A stretch of 64,000 bases of DNA from Torymus aiolomorphi. Taxonomy: Eukaryota > Arthropoda > Insecta > Hymenoptera > Torymidae. Below the pieces are notes generated by a model that did not search any database, was not told where the DNA came from, and was given only the letters and a program-made list of their open reading frames with translations. Below, piece by piece: positions 12,106 through 24,100 of this stretch; within the stretch, counting starts at the first letter, position 1; each line of letters opens with the position of its first letter. The position numbers were made by a program, and so were the translations under genes. The stretch lies in assembly GCA_036365515.1 (NCBI GenBank), contig CM070874.1, positions 91,966,342 through 92,030,341 on the forward strand, in the 5' to 3' direction.

Positions 12106-12359
12106 TTTAATCGATTAGATGAAAGGTTGAAAGAAAGAATATATAGGCTGACTCGCCCAGTAGCTGAACACCCACCAGTAGATAAACATTTTTCCACAAA
12201 AATTGTTAATAAAATATATTTTTAATGTTTCTGACTTCATGAATCACTTTCCCCCAACTTCAAACTTTGAAAAATGTCACGTTTTCACTCATCAGTATCA
12301 TAAAGCATTTTATTTAAGCGATTGAAAATATTACGTGACCCGTTCATCTACTAGTCGAA
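12106..12359. other. AT-rich spacer
   Basis: No gene or clear repeat seen between the mariner/repeat X flank and the A-rich tail of the LINE-like element. Confidence 0.4.
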
Positions 12360-14330
12360 TTTTTTTTTTTATTTTTATTTTTTATTTATTAAACCAGAAC
12401 AAAATTACATAGAGTAAAGTCCTCAGAGATAGATATTAACTACCTGTACGAGGGCTGGTACATGAATACTTAAGACTATACTTATACACTAAAGCTTATA
12501 TACTAAGTATTAAATATTTAAACCTTAAACATTTAATATTGTCAATAGAATTCTCAAAACTTAACGCAAGTAAAACAATATGTATACATTTGTTTATTAT
12601 ATATATTTTTTAGTTTATTTTTTAGTTCATGTTTCCTATTAACACTTTTGCAATAGAGCTTTTTTAAAATTTTCAATCTCACTGCCAAAGTTTGTATCAC
12701 TTAAATTAAAAGTTTGTTGATCCCTCTTGCGTATTTTTGGTAGGCGAACTCAGGCTGAGGTCTTGTTGTGAGTAGAATCTAGATCTTGTTGTTATCGATG
12801 TAAGTGAAGACGAACTTCCAAGCCTGGGTTTTGCCAGTATTAATTCAGTTCCGCCCACCTGAGTTTGTAATGTAGTTGGTGATTTAGTTAACTCTTGCGT
12901 CCGTTTCTTGAAGTTATCTACCTTACCGAGGTATCTCGGTAAGTCAGGTTTTATTATATATTCAGTAGTGTTCATAGCCTTGTTTACCTTAGCATTCAAA
13001 ATTTTGCATTCTTGTCTGTCAGTGGTAACATGATCAGTATTATAGTCGTTTCCAAATGTCTTATTTGAGAAGCTACAGTTGACGCAGCACTGTTTCTCTG
13101 ATGTGCACTTTTCTGTTAGATGCGTTCCCGCACATTTTAAACAGGTTGGGCTGTTCTTACACCTTTGGCCATTATGACCCAATCTACCACACTTATAACA
13201 TGGTTTCACATTTATTATATCGTAAACTTTGCAATTCTGATAACCAACGAATAATCTGTCTTTATTTTCTTTAATATGTTTGTGCATTTCACCCGTTATT
13301 TGCATGATGACCGTTACTTTACTGTTTTTGTCATTGCCAGCTACGTGTAATACGTTACCCTTTGTATCTAAATTTGAAAAATTTCTTTGGTTTATGTCAT
13401 TTTCGATTGCTTTTATATCAGACTTGAATTCATTTTCGATGCCAGTTATTCTTATGACAGGCTTACTAAGCTGTTCTTCTTCGACCTTGTAGAGGTGGTT
13501 GAGCTTGGCGTCTAGTAATCTTTTGCTGTCTTGGCACTTTCCTCGTTCATGCATGTTATTGAAATTACATCTTTACTTTTCATATCAATTTTTTCGTTTG
13601 GATTGATTTTTCTTTAAGTAGATAGTGGAATACTTTTTCCTTTATCACAGATTTCTCTTCTTTGTCTTTTCTTGTCACTACAATTTTCGGCACTTTTTTG
13701 GATTGTGGTATGTGTATCTTTTTTGACATTATATCTGCATATGTTTCCTTGTATTTACTCGGTCGTTCTTTTACTTTCGTTAGAATTTCGTTTAAAAGCA
13801 GATTTTTATGTTTCAATTCAGTATTTAGTTCCCTAAGCAGCTGGTTTTCTGTTATTAGTGCACTTACTTTATCACTGTCCTTGTCTTCGCATGTAGTCTC
13901 ATCCAGCTCATCAACTTGCATTCTGTTTTCTTGAAGGAGGCCTTCATAGTTGATTTTAAGTTTACTGTACTCTGATTCTATTTTCCTATAGTTTTTACTA
14001 AGATTCTCAATCGCTTTAGTTTTGGTTTGCAGATCTTCTTGTAGTTTTAGTAACACAACACGTGTGGGATCTTGATTTGAGGTTATGCTCAAATCGTGTT
14101 CATCACAAACAACTAACACACTGTTTATGTATCTTACATTTTTTTTTCTATTAAAGTCACTTTTATGAAAAACATTGCAACACCATATACATACTACCGT
14201 TTTAACCGCTTGCGTATTGTGACATCGATAGTATATATCGGGAGGGACTGCCTCCGGTGGCAGCCCACTATCCTCCATCTTGGATATCATTACCCTATAA
14301 CTTTTATTTTTACGGTAAAGCTAAAGGTTA
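12360..14330 (-). mobile_element. LINE-like element with ORF1 only
   Basis: On the minus strand the element reads: 5' leader near 14300, ORF1 (14290 to 12706), ~340 bp of AT-rich 3' sequence, and an A-rich tail (plus-strand T run at 12361-12397, read as TAAATAAAAAATAAAAATAA on the minus strand). There is no endonuclease/reverse transcriptase ORF2 between ORF1 and the tail, although ordinary truncation removes the 5' side first. It is either an internally deleted copy or a non-autonomous ORF1-only family. Target duplications were looked for and not found, so the 5' limit is approximate. Confidence 0.65.
12706..14290 (-). pseudogene. Gag-like ORF1 of a non-LTR retrotransposon
   Basis: The N-terminal part (14290-13580, 236 codons) opens MISKMEDSGLPPEAVPPDIY, has a Cys/His cluster (CHNTQ, CIWC, FHKS, CDEH) resembling a PHD-like zinc fold, then a long Lys/Glu/Leu-rich segment likely to be coiled coil. 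The C-terminal part (13554-12706, 282 codons) has a CX2CX4HX4C knuckle CYKCGRLGHNGQRC, a second knuckle CLKCAGTHLTEKC and a third Cys pair, as in RNA-binding ORF1 proteins of Jockey/I/R1-type elements. The two parts are in different frames, joined across a stop and a frameshift near 13570-13585. It would have bound element RNA; clade assignment is not possible. Confidence 0.75.
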
Positions 14331-15332
14331 TTTGGATTTTAATAAACTACGTGTATCTTTTTATTAACAGTGAATCGCAGAAAATTTTGATATCTCATCT
14401 TTTAGTATCTTTTTTTATAGAGCCATAATACGTGATTACATTTTTTAATAATTATAAGTTTAATAACCGGTACTCTTCTCAGGCTGGAGACATTCTTTGG
14501 CTTTACAACGCTGCAATTTAATCCTGCATTATTGCCCAGGTAAGATGCATCGTTACACATTAGAGGCATAAAACCTGTTGTCTGAAAAATCAATAGAGCG
14601 CGCGCGCGACGCTCAACAGTGCGCGCAGTCGGCACATATTTCCGCGGCCGTAAACTTTTTATTTGTATTTTTTTATCAGTAAGAAACGTGCGGTGTGTAA
14701 TAAAAAAACCTCCGCGTCATACTGCATGAATTCAGCCTAGATTTATCGACACGCCTTTAAAAACCCATGCGTTTTAATGGATCTGGTTGATAATTTTCTA
14801 TTAAAATAAACGACATTCTCCATGATAAGTGTGATTTGTTGTAATTCGGACATTTATTTTCGATAGTATAAGGTAAGCGTAGTTTATGATGAAAGCGTGT
14901 GGGAAAAATAAATCTTTAAATAAAATGCATACGTATACTTTATTACAGATATTAAATACTTTGTTATACGTTTCAGGTTAATTGTTCATTCTAATCTATA
15001 GTAACTTCTAATAATTAGATATTCCATCCACAACAAAGCGATCACACTTTGCAATGGAAATTTGACTGAGCTCTCTTCAATTAAAAAAAAATCCAAACCC
15101 CCACACTCGCCCAACAAACTCGCGAAACAAATTGTCCCCCTGTAGCGCGCGCGGGGGGGCAAAAGTGTCGCGCAAGTTCATCTTCAAAGGAACAGGGCGC
15201 CAGTATCAGCACTCGCGTGCTAAAGGAGCCGTTCTCGACGGCATGGATAAACCTCCACCTTTGCGCACAGGAGTTGCCATCATTTGCATGCGCGCGAGCA
15301 ACTTACGTAAATGCGCGTCGCTTGTAAAGTTC

Positions 15333-15334
<2 letters not shown>

Positions 15335-15377
<43 letters not shown>
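15335..15377. repeat. (CT)n microsatellite
   Basis: About 42 bp of CT dinucleotides. Confidence 0.95.
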
Positions 15378-15380
<3 letters not shown>

Positions 15381-16031
15381 GGGGGGTAATTTTAATTACA
15401 AACGCACGAGCGTCTGCGCGCTTTCTCGACCCCTCTCTCATTCTCGTGCCATACTGAACCATACAGTTAGCCCTATAGGAGCGCTTTGCTGAACATTATC
15501 CTATGATGCGTGTGTATAAGCATATCTATTTGCGTGTTTTTCTGCTATTATTTCTAATGGTTCTAGATTGGAGTTTTACTTTTGAGTTCTGTGTGTTTTG
15601 CGTATTTATTTTGTTTAGATGAACATGCGCACAAGTAACGAAGCGTCTCTTCGCATCTATGTATGCGTGTGTGCGTGCCTACTAGTGAACTACGAGACTT
15701 TTTCTCTAGTTTCTCTGTTGTCGAAAGCAGCCCGCCTCGACAGAAGATCGAGTATAGAGAAATCAAAAGAAGAATTTGCTTCCTTCCTCTCCTCCTCCTC
15801 CTCCGTCTCTCAAATAAATTCTAATTTTCCAGAACGAGAGCGGCGCAGAGATAACGCAGTTAAATTACGCGCTCGCGGTTTTGCACCCGGCTACCCGAGA
15901 GGCGGAAAGTTTGGTGGCGCGTTGACGATTGCTATGTTCAAGTCGAGTGGAAGTGCGCGCGCACCGACTCTTTTTTCCGTATTACTGTCGCTCGTAATGG
16001 GATAAGCGCGCGCCGCTCAGGCAGGTTATTT

Positions 16032-16033
<2 letters not shown>

Positions 16034-16097
<64 letters not shown>
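16034..16097. repeat. (GA)n microsatellite
   Basis: About 64 bp of GA dinucleotides. Confidence 0.95.
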
Positions 16098-16099
<2 letters not shown>

Positions 16100-18987
16100 C
16101 GCAGTTGCGAGTGAGAGGAGATAGTTTTGAGTGTGTCAGTGAGGAAGGAGTGAGGAATAACTATTATATTTTATGTGGCAGTTGGCAGTTTAATTTATAT
16201 TATATAACATATTTTTTCTTTATATATTTTATTTATTTAAGCTTTTGAAAAACTTCCTAAAACACCTTATTTGTAATGCTATTGCTTAAATATGAAAGAG
16301 TTATCACACAGCAACATGGCCAAGTCTGACCAAACCAGACTGACCAAACTCGACTACTTCTACTTAAATATAAATAAAAAAATAAATCTTATTTTATTAC
16401 TTGCGCACTTCCTTAAAAAAAAGATCGTAAAATTTGTTATTTGTCTGCGTGTGCACGAATGAACGTGTACGAGTTATTTATATTGTTTGAGTTTGTCAAC
16501 GAGAAGAAATGAATAAGTGTGACTCTTGGAGTCTCTGCTCCAACCCACTCGAGAGTAGAGATGGAGCAAAAAGAAAGGTTGAACGTGAAAGCACGTTCTA
16601 ATAAATATGTAAGTAAAGGCAATACTATGTCTTAGTCGCAACTAAGACAAGGGTAGGCAAATGTACGCAACAAGTATAGGCAAAAGTATAGGCAATGTCT
16701 GTATATAGCGGTTAGAGGGGTATGGGTAATATTGGTAAGAATGAGTGCGAGGAGTAGGTCTCTACTTAAGCACGCGGGTGATGTTTTTTCATTGAAGGTT
16801 GCGCTTGGCGCTTGCCATCTGGCGGACACTTCGGGTACTACAATCCCGAACACTGCGGTTAAATTGAAAACTATGATTTTACACAGCATTTTTTCTATTC
16901 CTCGAAAGTTTTTATGCGCTAATATAATTTTTTTTATGTCCACATCTTCGTCGGTTAAAAAGTTATCTTTACTTCATTCCCTAACGAATCTCTCGTCGCA
17001 GTTCAACCTGACCTCACACACAACGAACTCTATAGTGATATATGCAGCGGTGAAACTGGGCATGGCTGTAAAAACTCCTTCCGCGTTTTACCGCCAGCGC
17101 TTTGAGATCGTCACGTTCGGCATAATTTATCGACGGCAGCAGCAGCAGCCAGCGATGACGACGACGAAATGAAACCCCATCGCATTACAAATCATTGTCA
17201 GGGTATCCTTTCGCGGTAGCGAAAGTAATAACGAAGAGTTTCGCGGGATCCACCTGTTTGTCGCGCCCTTGCGTAAATCTATCGGCTACTCGGAGAAAAC
17301 AAAAGCGCGATTAATCGCCGCCGGTACAACTTTGCAAATTCGCGTTAAAACGGCAAGGCTTCTCGCTCGCGGGTCAGAAAAGTTCGTACACGTGGTCTGG
17401 ATTTCCCGGGGATTTATTATCTCGTGAGAGCACGTGCGTGTAGTTGAAGAGTGGCAATTCCGGGTGGCGCTCTCTTGCGCTGTCACTCTTACTCTTCGGT
17501 GACTCATTGTTGGGAAATTTGTTTCTCCCCTCAGCTCTCAGGACGACGCGGATGGAAAGTTAAATGTTCTTTCAGCTAAGCTTCCTAGGGGAGGTGGCAG
17601 AGCCAATCGATGGCGAGGCTCGCTGGGGCGAGATGATACTTTGAGCTTCTCTGCAAATCTCTAAAGATTTGAAGAGAGATAGAATTATCGGTTAAAGGAT
17701 TTTTTCAGTGATGAACTCATTGATAACTGCTGAATTTTCCCGATTTTGTTTTTATTTATTAAGAGGCTATTAACTTCAATAATACATTTTTAAAATACGT
17801 TCTTAGAAGAAAAATTAATTATCTGAATTATTGGGGAGATAATCAAGTCGTTAATGATATTGTGCCAGGTGATCATTGATTACCCGTACCTTTCGTTATT
17901 ACTTCTCCGTAATAACTGGATTATAAGCTCAATGATTTGTGCTTGTCCGTGAATTATTGATTTTAATCATCTCTATTCGTAAGGATAAAATGGACGTTCA
18001 ACCGCTAAAACAATTGGAACGTCCTTAACAGAAGCGAGCTAAGCGCATCGTTGCAATCAACTTGAAAAGGATTAAATCATCTGGTACAAACACTCGTCGA
18101 TGGTTAATTTTATACGAACGTCGACTTTTATCCTATAATAATGAAATTCATGTTCTGCTTTCGTCAAAATCAACCAAGGCTTTCTTTTTCCATTATCCCA
18201 GTTAATTAGCCCTTCTCATATATCACTCCGGCCTTATTTATATTTACCTGAACGGCAAACATCAGCCGGAATCATTAATTTCGGAAGCTCGCCGAAGCAT
18301 GTATTTGATTGTGAAATTACGTGCACGTACCTGCCACTCGCGTGAAAAACCGAAACACGCAAGCACCGTATTATTTTCCGCGCACATGCTGGGGTCATAA
18401 ATACGAGTTTCAAATGAAATCCGAGCACCAAACAAGAATCACATGCGTCGTAGTGGTCCAATTCATGGTTTCATGGGGTTTGTGAACCCTGGCATTTCAT
18501 TTTTTTCGCCACCCGTATTTTCGTTTTACGTGTAATTTCCAAACTTTTATGGTTTTTCTCCGATCGGTTTTTTAATTAAATCAGATTTATTTAAGAATTT
18601 ATTTTTCAAATCATAAAGTTAATTGTACGAGTAAACGCAAGATTCTTTATCTACTAAAAAAGAATGGTGAACATATTACAATTGCTGTGTAACTTAGCAT
18701 GCTTTGTGTGCACAAAAAGTTTTACTTCGCACCAGCGCGGTTAGAATTTCAATTCACAGTAAATTATCCAAGATCGTTATTGGAGCAATGTTCGTAAAAA
18801 GTTTATATGTAATAAAACTAAGTTATACAAATAATAATGATGGAATCGTTCACCTGAACTCTTGCATGTCTTAAAAAATCTATTTCCATGCCAATAGCAA
18901 ACGCAGGAATAGTTCATTACGTTTACTTATTCTTCCAAAAAATACGATAAGTTTTTATCAGACCATATAATTTATTAATAGTACATT

Positions 18988-19118
18988 ATGTAACACGTGA
19001 GTAAAGTAGACGATTATTTTCTGGAGGTCGGGGGTTATTCCTCGCTTCGCTTCGTTCGCTCAGGCAGTGAACCCACCAGCGGGAATAATCTTTAACTTTA
19101 ATCCCGTGTTACACATAG
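18988..19118. repeat. Small palindromic element
   Basis: ATGTAACACGTGAGTAAAGT at the left faces an inverted counterpart (CTTTAATCCCGTGTTACACAT) at the right, and GATTATT faces AATAATC further in. About 130 bp overall with a CGCTTCGCTTCG-rich centre. A foldback/MITE-like sequence with no coding capacity. Confidence 0.55.
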
Positions 19119-19317
19119 TATTTTATTCCTAGCTCCACTGTGGCCACTTTGTTGACTTAGAAAGTGGGGCTCTATGAGATAACGTTTTCAAATTATTTAT
19201 TTTGTATTTATGTGTTTAATTAGTTAACCATTTAGTTAGTTTTAACCAAATTCATCGTAAATGCAAAAAAATTTCCCCGATTTTCAGGCAATATAGTGGC
19301 CATTATGGTGGAGGTGG

Positions 19318-19535
19318 AAATAAAATTTTTGAAACTCCGTGCGAGAAGTTCGATTTCTCGCACGCTGCGTTAAACGATGCGTGCAAAAATCTCACTTCTC
19401 GCACGTCGTGTCAAAAAATACGGTTCGACACTTGTGTGAGAAGTTGATTTTCTCCTCGTGTGACCTTTTCACCCTCGCTTCGCTCGCGTGCAAACAGTCA
19501 CACGAGGGGAAAATCAAATCCTCGCACTAGTATCG
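19318..19535. repeat. Cluster of GCGAGAAGT hairpin repeats
   Basis: GCGAGAAG/CTTCTCGC words recur in both orientations between 19340 and 19410. A longer hairpin at about 19434-19526 has GTTGATTTTCTCCTCGTGTGA facing TCACACGAGGGGAAAATCAA with a CTCGCTTCGCTCGCG centre. Non-coding palindromic repeat. Confidence 0.6.
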
Positions 19536-21113
19536 AAATGTACTATTTCAGACGTTATTTGTATCCCGATTGACTAATTCAATATGGAACTATTTATAAA
19601 AAGCTTTTTAATTTAATTTGATCAATTTTATAACAAAAAAAGTAATACGAATTGACAATAAAAGTTACAAATTTAATATAAATTTTTAAAATAAATTGTA
19701 ATAAAATATTTTTGAATAACATTAAAATTTTCAATTACAAAGTCATATTAAAAACCTCCAATTAGTAAGTTTGAAATACACCATATCTCTCATCGTCTTA
19801 AAGCTCAAACTAATTAAATTTAATTTCGTAAGATTCAGAGATACAAATCGCAGACATCAACTCCTCTCTCTCCCCAATAAAAGCCAAGAAGAAAAAGACA
19901 CCGTCGGGGAAATAGCGAAATCCAAAGCAGCCGTCAGCACAAAGAAAAGACTTCAATTACGCCCTTCTCTTCGTTCGATCGTCAATTAGCCACATAACGA
20001 CGCAAGACGCTGCCTAATTAACGGCCAATTTCTACGGTGGCTTCGCTTCTTCGCTGAAATAAGAGGACCTTGGGATAATGGAAGAATCACGCCATCGAGC
20101 GTTATTGTTTTATGGATATCGAACTTCTTCCGGAATCGTCGGTGAATTATCTCGGGAGGAAGTTTAATTGAAAACAGTTTCGAGGATCTCGCGAAGCAGC
20201 ATGAAAGAGAAAGAGATCGCACGGGAGATAGGAAGAAATTGCTACACTGGAGGAAAGTTTAAAGAACAGGAGAAGTGACGTGAGATGTGAGTGCAGTAGC
20301 AGGTTGCTTGAGATATCCCGAAATCAAGATGCAGTAAAGACGTGGGTGTGAAGCAAAAAATGTAACTGCAAATGAAAAGTTTGGTCGTGGAGTTCAGTTG
20401 ATTTAAAACAATTGGGAGTTTGATGAGAGGATGCTGTGGGAAAAAAGGTTGGTAACTTCCTATTTTTCTCAAAGAATAAAAAGAATTTTATTGTGAACGG
20501 GAAGTTTTCAAGTTATTTGGGGAAGTGCGGAAAGTAAAATTAAATGTAATTACTGTTACTAGAATTTAATCTGGACTGATGCTCTTTCAAAATTTATTAT
20601 GACACTATTTAAACTATCAACTAACTTCACTGTTCTCACAATCAAATGTATATTTTTGAAAATAGGTATGCAAGGATTGTAGTGGCTGTTAACACCGAGA
20701 CGTAGTACACATCGTACGTTCTAGACACCCTTTAGAATTTCCTTAACTCCAAAAAAATCAATACATTTATTTCACTTTCGAAAATGGAATGAAAAGGTCG
20801 CTTTCACTTTCGCCAGTTTTCCCGACCAACTTCACTTTCACTTCTCATGGTCGACGACGACTCGGCAACCGATCGCAAAAGTGCGTACACGCGTAGCGAG
20901 AAACAACACACTAACCGCGACCTCGACGCAACGAAATTTTCATCGCCACTTCGGGTCGCGGTAGGCGATTGTTAATTCAACTAAGAAGTTGCCTGAGTGC
21001 ATTCGAGCGGCTATCGAGGCAAAGTTGTGTTGGCGTCGACGGCAAAGCGACGAGTTTATATGGGACACACGCGTGCAGCTCTATATATTGACGAAACGAG
21101 GTAAACAATAAGA

Positions 21114-21183
<70 letters not shown>

Positions 21184-21547
21184 CGGAGGCTTTTCCTTCG
21201 TTCCTTGGGTCCTGAGAGATAAATTAGGACTCTTATCGGTTCTTTTTCCTCTCCGTCTTCGTTTCTGAAATGGAGACGGTATTATGAAGGTTCGTGGATA
21301 CAAAGGTTGCGCGAGACTGAGCTAATTAGAGGAGTTCTTCGTTAGAAGGGGGTTTAGTATGAAAAATCGTCTTCTAGTTGGACAACGAGCTTAATGCCGA
21401 TGTTTATATTTTCGGTGGTTGGACCTTTTTCGAGGTAATGCTGGATGTTCGTTGTGACATGAAAATTAATGTCGATCTTTTGTTAACAAAATATATTTTA
21501 AGTTGCATGATGTGTCGTTAATATCACTTTTTTCAGAACAATGTTAG
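19536..21547. other. Unique DNA with one CT microsatellite
   Basis: AT-rich to 19850, then mixed sequence with several TTCGC words. No convincing gene. A (CT)n tract lies at 21117-21179. Confidence 0.5.
21117..21179. repeat. (CT)n microsatellite
   Basis: About 62 bp of CT dinucleotides. Confidence 0.95.
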
Positions 21548-21800
21548 TATTCGTGAATTCGACGACTGCAATTCGAAAGGACTTAATTCGTAGAAACGTT
21601 TGGAATGGACTTATTTTGCGAAAGCGTTTGGAAGGGACTTATTCCAAAACAAATTTTCGAAAAGACTTATTAGGACGCGTTTGAATAATCAGTAGTACAA
21701 ACTTTGGCAGTGTCAGATGCTATAAATAATTATAGTTCATTCGCGAATTTCCAGAGAGAGAGAGACAGAGAAAGAGAGGGAGAGAGTGAGAGAGACAAAG
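21548..21800 (+). repeat. Left member of a distant inverted repeat pair
   Basis: From GAATTCGACGACTGCAATTC through CAGTAGTACAAACTTTGGCA to CCAGAGAGAGAGAGACAG, this stretch is matched in inverse order at 28175-28490. It has one extra ~28-bp subunit (ACTTAATTCGTAGAAACGTT) that duplicates the next one. Either the terminal repeat of one 6.9-kb element or one of two independent inserts. Confidence 0.75.
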
Positions 21801-21824
21801 ATTTGAGGTTGATTTTAACCCAAC

Positions 21825-22025
21825 CATACGCATTTTTTTCCAGACTTTTTACGCAGTATGCTATGTCTGATGAAAAGTCTTGAATAAAGTCTGGGGATTT
21901 TTTCCAAGGCTTTTAATAGAAAATATAAAAAGTCTGGCAAAGAGGCTGGGATCGTCCGACCTGCGAGACTTTGGCCAGACTTTTCAAGCCAGACTTCTGC
22001 AAGACTTCGCCTAGACTTTTTTTAC
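21825..22025. repeat. Cluster of AGACTT/AAGTCT words
   Basis: CCAGACTTTT, AAGTCTGG, GAGACTTTGG, CCAGACTTC, AAGACTTCG and AGACTTTTTTT recur in both orientations within 200 bp, just inside the left inverted repeat. It may be a decayed subterminal repeat array, the kind of site a transposase binds; that is inference. Confidence 0.45.
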
Positions 22026-22044
22026 ATGGGTATCGACGGCTGGC

Positions 22045-22170
22045 GTATCTCGGCGTGAGGATGAAGAACGACGTATGTCGGCGCGAGGATGAAGAACGAC
22101 GTATCTTGCCGCGCGGATGAAAATGATGAATCTCGGCACGAAAATGAAGAACGACGTATCTCGGCGCGCA
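22045..22170 (+). repeat. 28-bp minisatellite, about 4.5 units
   Basis: Units begin at 22045, 22073, 22101, 22128 and 22156, each close to GTATCTCGGCGCGAGGATGA followed by AGAACGAC. The third unit is one base shorter and the most diverged. Confidence 0.9.
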
Positions 22171-22257
22171 TTTTTTTTCTTCAAATTGTGTATAGTGGCA
22201 GTACTGCGCACTCGCACTGTACCGCGGGGAGCGTCGTCTATACTTACTCCATACTGA

Positions 22258-22267
22258 CTATAAATAC
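22258..22267 (+). promoter_or_regulatory. Possible TATA box
   Basis: ACTATAAATA sits ~340 bp upstream of an ATG (22600) that begins an acidic peptide MDEDTESSEPNENGC. Whether this leader belongs to the RWDD2-like copy downstream or to the surrounding element is unclear. Confidence 0.25.
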
Positions 22268-22682
22268 CGGGCTTTGTAAAGCAAAGTTTGTTAAAGACAA
22301 CCGGATCGCTGTGTTATTTTGTGTGACCGTCAGCAGTCAAGTATTTTTATAGACAATCGTAGGCCTGTCAGTGGCGCTCGGTGGACCGCGCGAGGCGCCG
22401 CGAGATTCCAAGCACATGTCGAAATAAAGATAAAGCCTTAAAAGAGAAAGAAGGAGGCGCTGCGCGATCGCCACATCGCGAAAGCGTCTGCGTAGCTACA
22501 ACAGACTGCAGGATTCGCATCAACGCATACTTGATTGGAAGAAGATAATTCTGATGCTCTGATTACTCAAAGTCACGGGGAACGTAGAACCGCCGAGATG
22601 GACGAAGATACAGAGAGTTCGGAGCCGAACGAGAACGGCTGTAGGATTTCAAATGGATTTCACTGTTTAGATTTAATTACAG

Positions 22683-23527
22683 TCAGTTTATCCAAAAGAA
22701 CTATCAATATGTGAACAAGGAAATTTAGCAGATATAAATAATTATATAGCCGAAAGTCATACTATAATTCTCCAGAGATTGGGATATCAAATCGAAATAT
22801 TATCACCAAGGGTATGCGAAGAACTTTTATTTGTAATAAATAATATTTCTTTAATAGTTAAGATTGAATAATCTACTTGCAGGGAATTATTGAACTTTTT
22901 GTAAAATTACCATTGGATTACTCTCATGTCTATCCAGAAATATACTGTAGAATTTCTTCTCTTGATTGCCATGAACAAAATAGTTTGAATGAGACTATTT
23001 TGTTCTTCATTGAATCTCAAGAAAAATGTGAATCTCTTATATCCACTATAATCTCATGGATAATGCTGAGAGTTATATGGGAAAATCTAATGTCAATGGA
23101 ATAAATATTACCAGCACCCCCGTGCTCCTTGATAAAAGAATCAAATGATGTTGATAATAAAAAAAGGAAAGATTTTGGGCGATACTGGATTTGCAATCAT
23201 ATTTATAGTCAAGTTAGAAGAAAATATCTTGTTGATTTATGTTTTGTTGGCAAATCAGGAATCCTTTGCATTGTAGGAGTATACGATGGTTATGAATATT
23301 TTTGGCAGCAAGTAAAAAGTATGAATTGGCATTGCATTCTTGCGAAGTTTGTGGGAAAAGAATTTGATGTTACTGATGATCACACACATAGAAAATTTTC
23401 TAATTTTCAAGAGATATATTTTCCCAATTCTGAACGCCATAATGGTATGGGTCAACTTTTGAATTATTTAATGGAACATGATTGGCAACATGTATTTAAG
23501 GAGCTTTTTCATCTCGAAACTAAATAA
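22683..23527 (+). pseudogene. RWDD2-like gene copy, broken, with intron
   Basis: RWDD2A/B proteins carry an N-terminal RWD domain and a C-terminal DUF1115 domain; their cellular role is poorly known. Exon 22683-22811 begins SVYPKELSICEQGN, the usual start region of the RWD fold, and ends LSPR. A 71-bp GT..AG intron (22812-22882) follows. The next exon (22883-23527) starts GIIELFVKLPLDYSHVYPEI and ends WQHVFKELFHLETK with TAA, like the family C-terminus. It contains RYWICNHIYSQ and GKSGILCIVG, characteristic of DUF1115. Damage: in-frame TAA at 23102-23104 between the domains, with a likely frame disturbance just before it, and about ten residues missing before CFVGKSG. The 5' exon is not resolved. 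The retained intron rules out a retrocopy. Confidence 0.75.
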
Positions 23528-23943
23528 TACTCGAGTAATGCAATGAATTATTATTGCAATCAAATTGTATATATATGTGAATTTCAATAAATTTTTTGAT
23601 GATTTTTATTTAACATAAAAAATGTACCTCTGAAAACTTTGAATTTATTTAAAAACTCTTGTATATATTCATCAATTTCTCATCAAAATATTAACAAATT
23701 TTTTTAATAAAGTTTTAAAAAGGTTAGTAGTTTTAATTTTGTGTGAATATGCCGTGATATGATTATTATTTTACAACTGTAAACACTTAGAAATAACTAG
23801 AATTTAATAAGGTAAAAATACTATGATTATTATCTTAGCAAATTCTTGATCCATTGTTTACATCTACTTGACTATATATTTTTTTCTTAAATTTTTGAAG
23901 TAAGTAGGTCCCAACAGGTAATTTAATTGAGGGCCTATAAACT

Positions 23944-23986
23944 AAAAAGGGAACATAGCTTCACTTAAATGTTCTGTTCCCTTTTC
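23944..23986. repeat. Small hairpin
   Basis: AAAAGGGAACA at the left faces TGTTCCCTTTTC at the right, just downstream of the RWDD2-like copy and before the convergent APC10-like copy. Confidence 0.5.
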
Positions 23987-24100
23987 ATTTCCAGACCTTT
24001 AATTATTAAAAAGGAATAACATGGAATTATTTTTCTCAAAAATAAAATTCAATTTTTTATTATAAATACAATATAAAAGTATCTTACAGTTAAGCTAATC

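Larger units (their letters stand above)
14331..18987. other. Unique DNA without a recognisable gene
   Basis: Holds two microsatellites (separate entries), a GC-rich alternating stretch at 14597-14640, and GC-richer unique sequence at about 15120-16010 and 16980-17640 with a short CAG tract near 17140. Frames at 15619-16005, 16632-16943 (minus) and 16732-17172 are open but have no family resemblance. The stretch 17640-18980 is AT-rich with several ATTA/TAAT words. Confidence 0.5.

Noticed and set aside
16812..16826. CTCF-like word GCCATCTGGCGG
   Set aside because: A single short match with no surrounding support.
16632..16943. Minus-strand frame with a signal-peptide-like start (MLCKIIVFNLTAVFGIVVP)
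   Set aside because: The frame after the hydrophobic segment has no recognisable mature peptide, and the opposite strand is also open. No donor site or partner exon is convincing.
22600..22682. ATG with acidic peptide as exon 1 of the RWDD2-like gene
   Set aside because: No donor/acceptor pair joins it in frame to SVYPKEL, so it was not included in the gene model.
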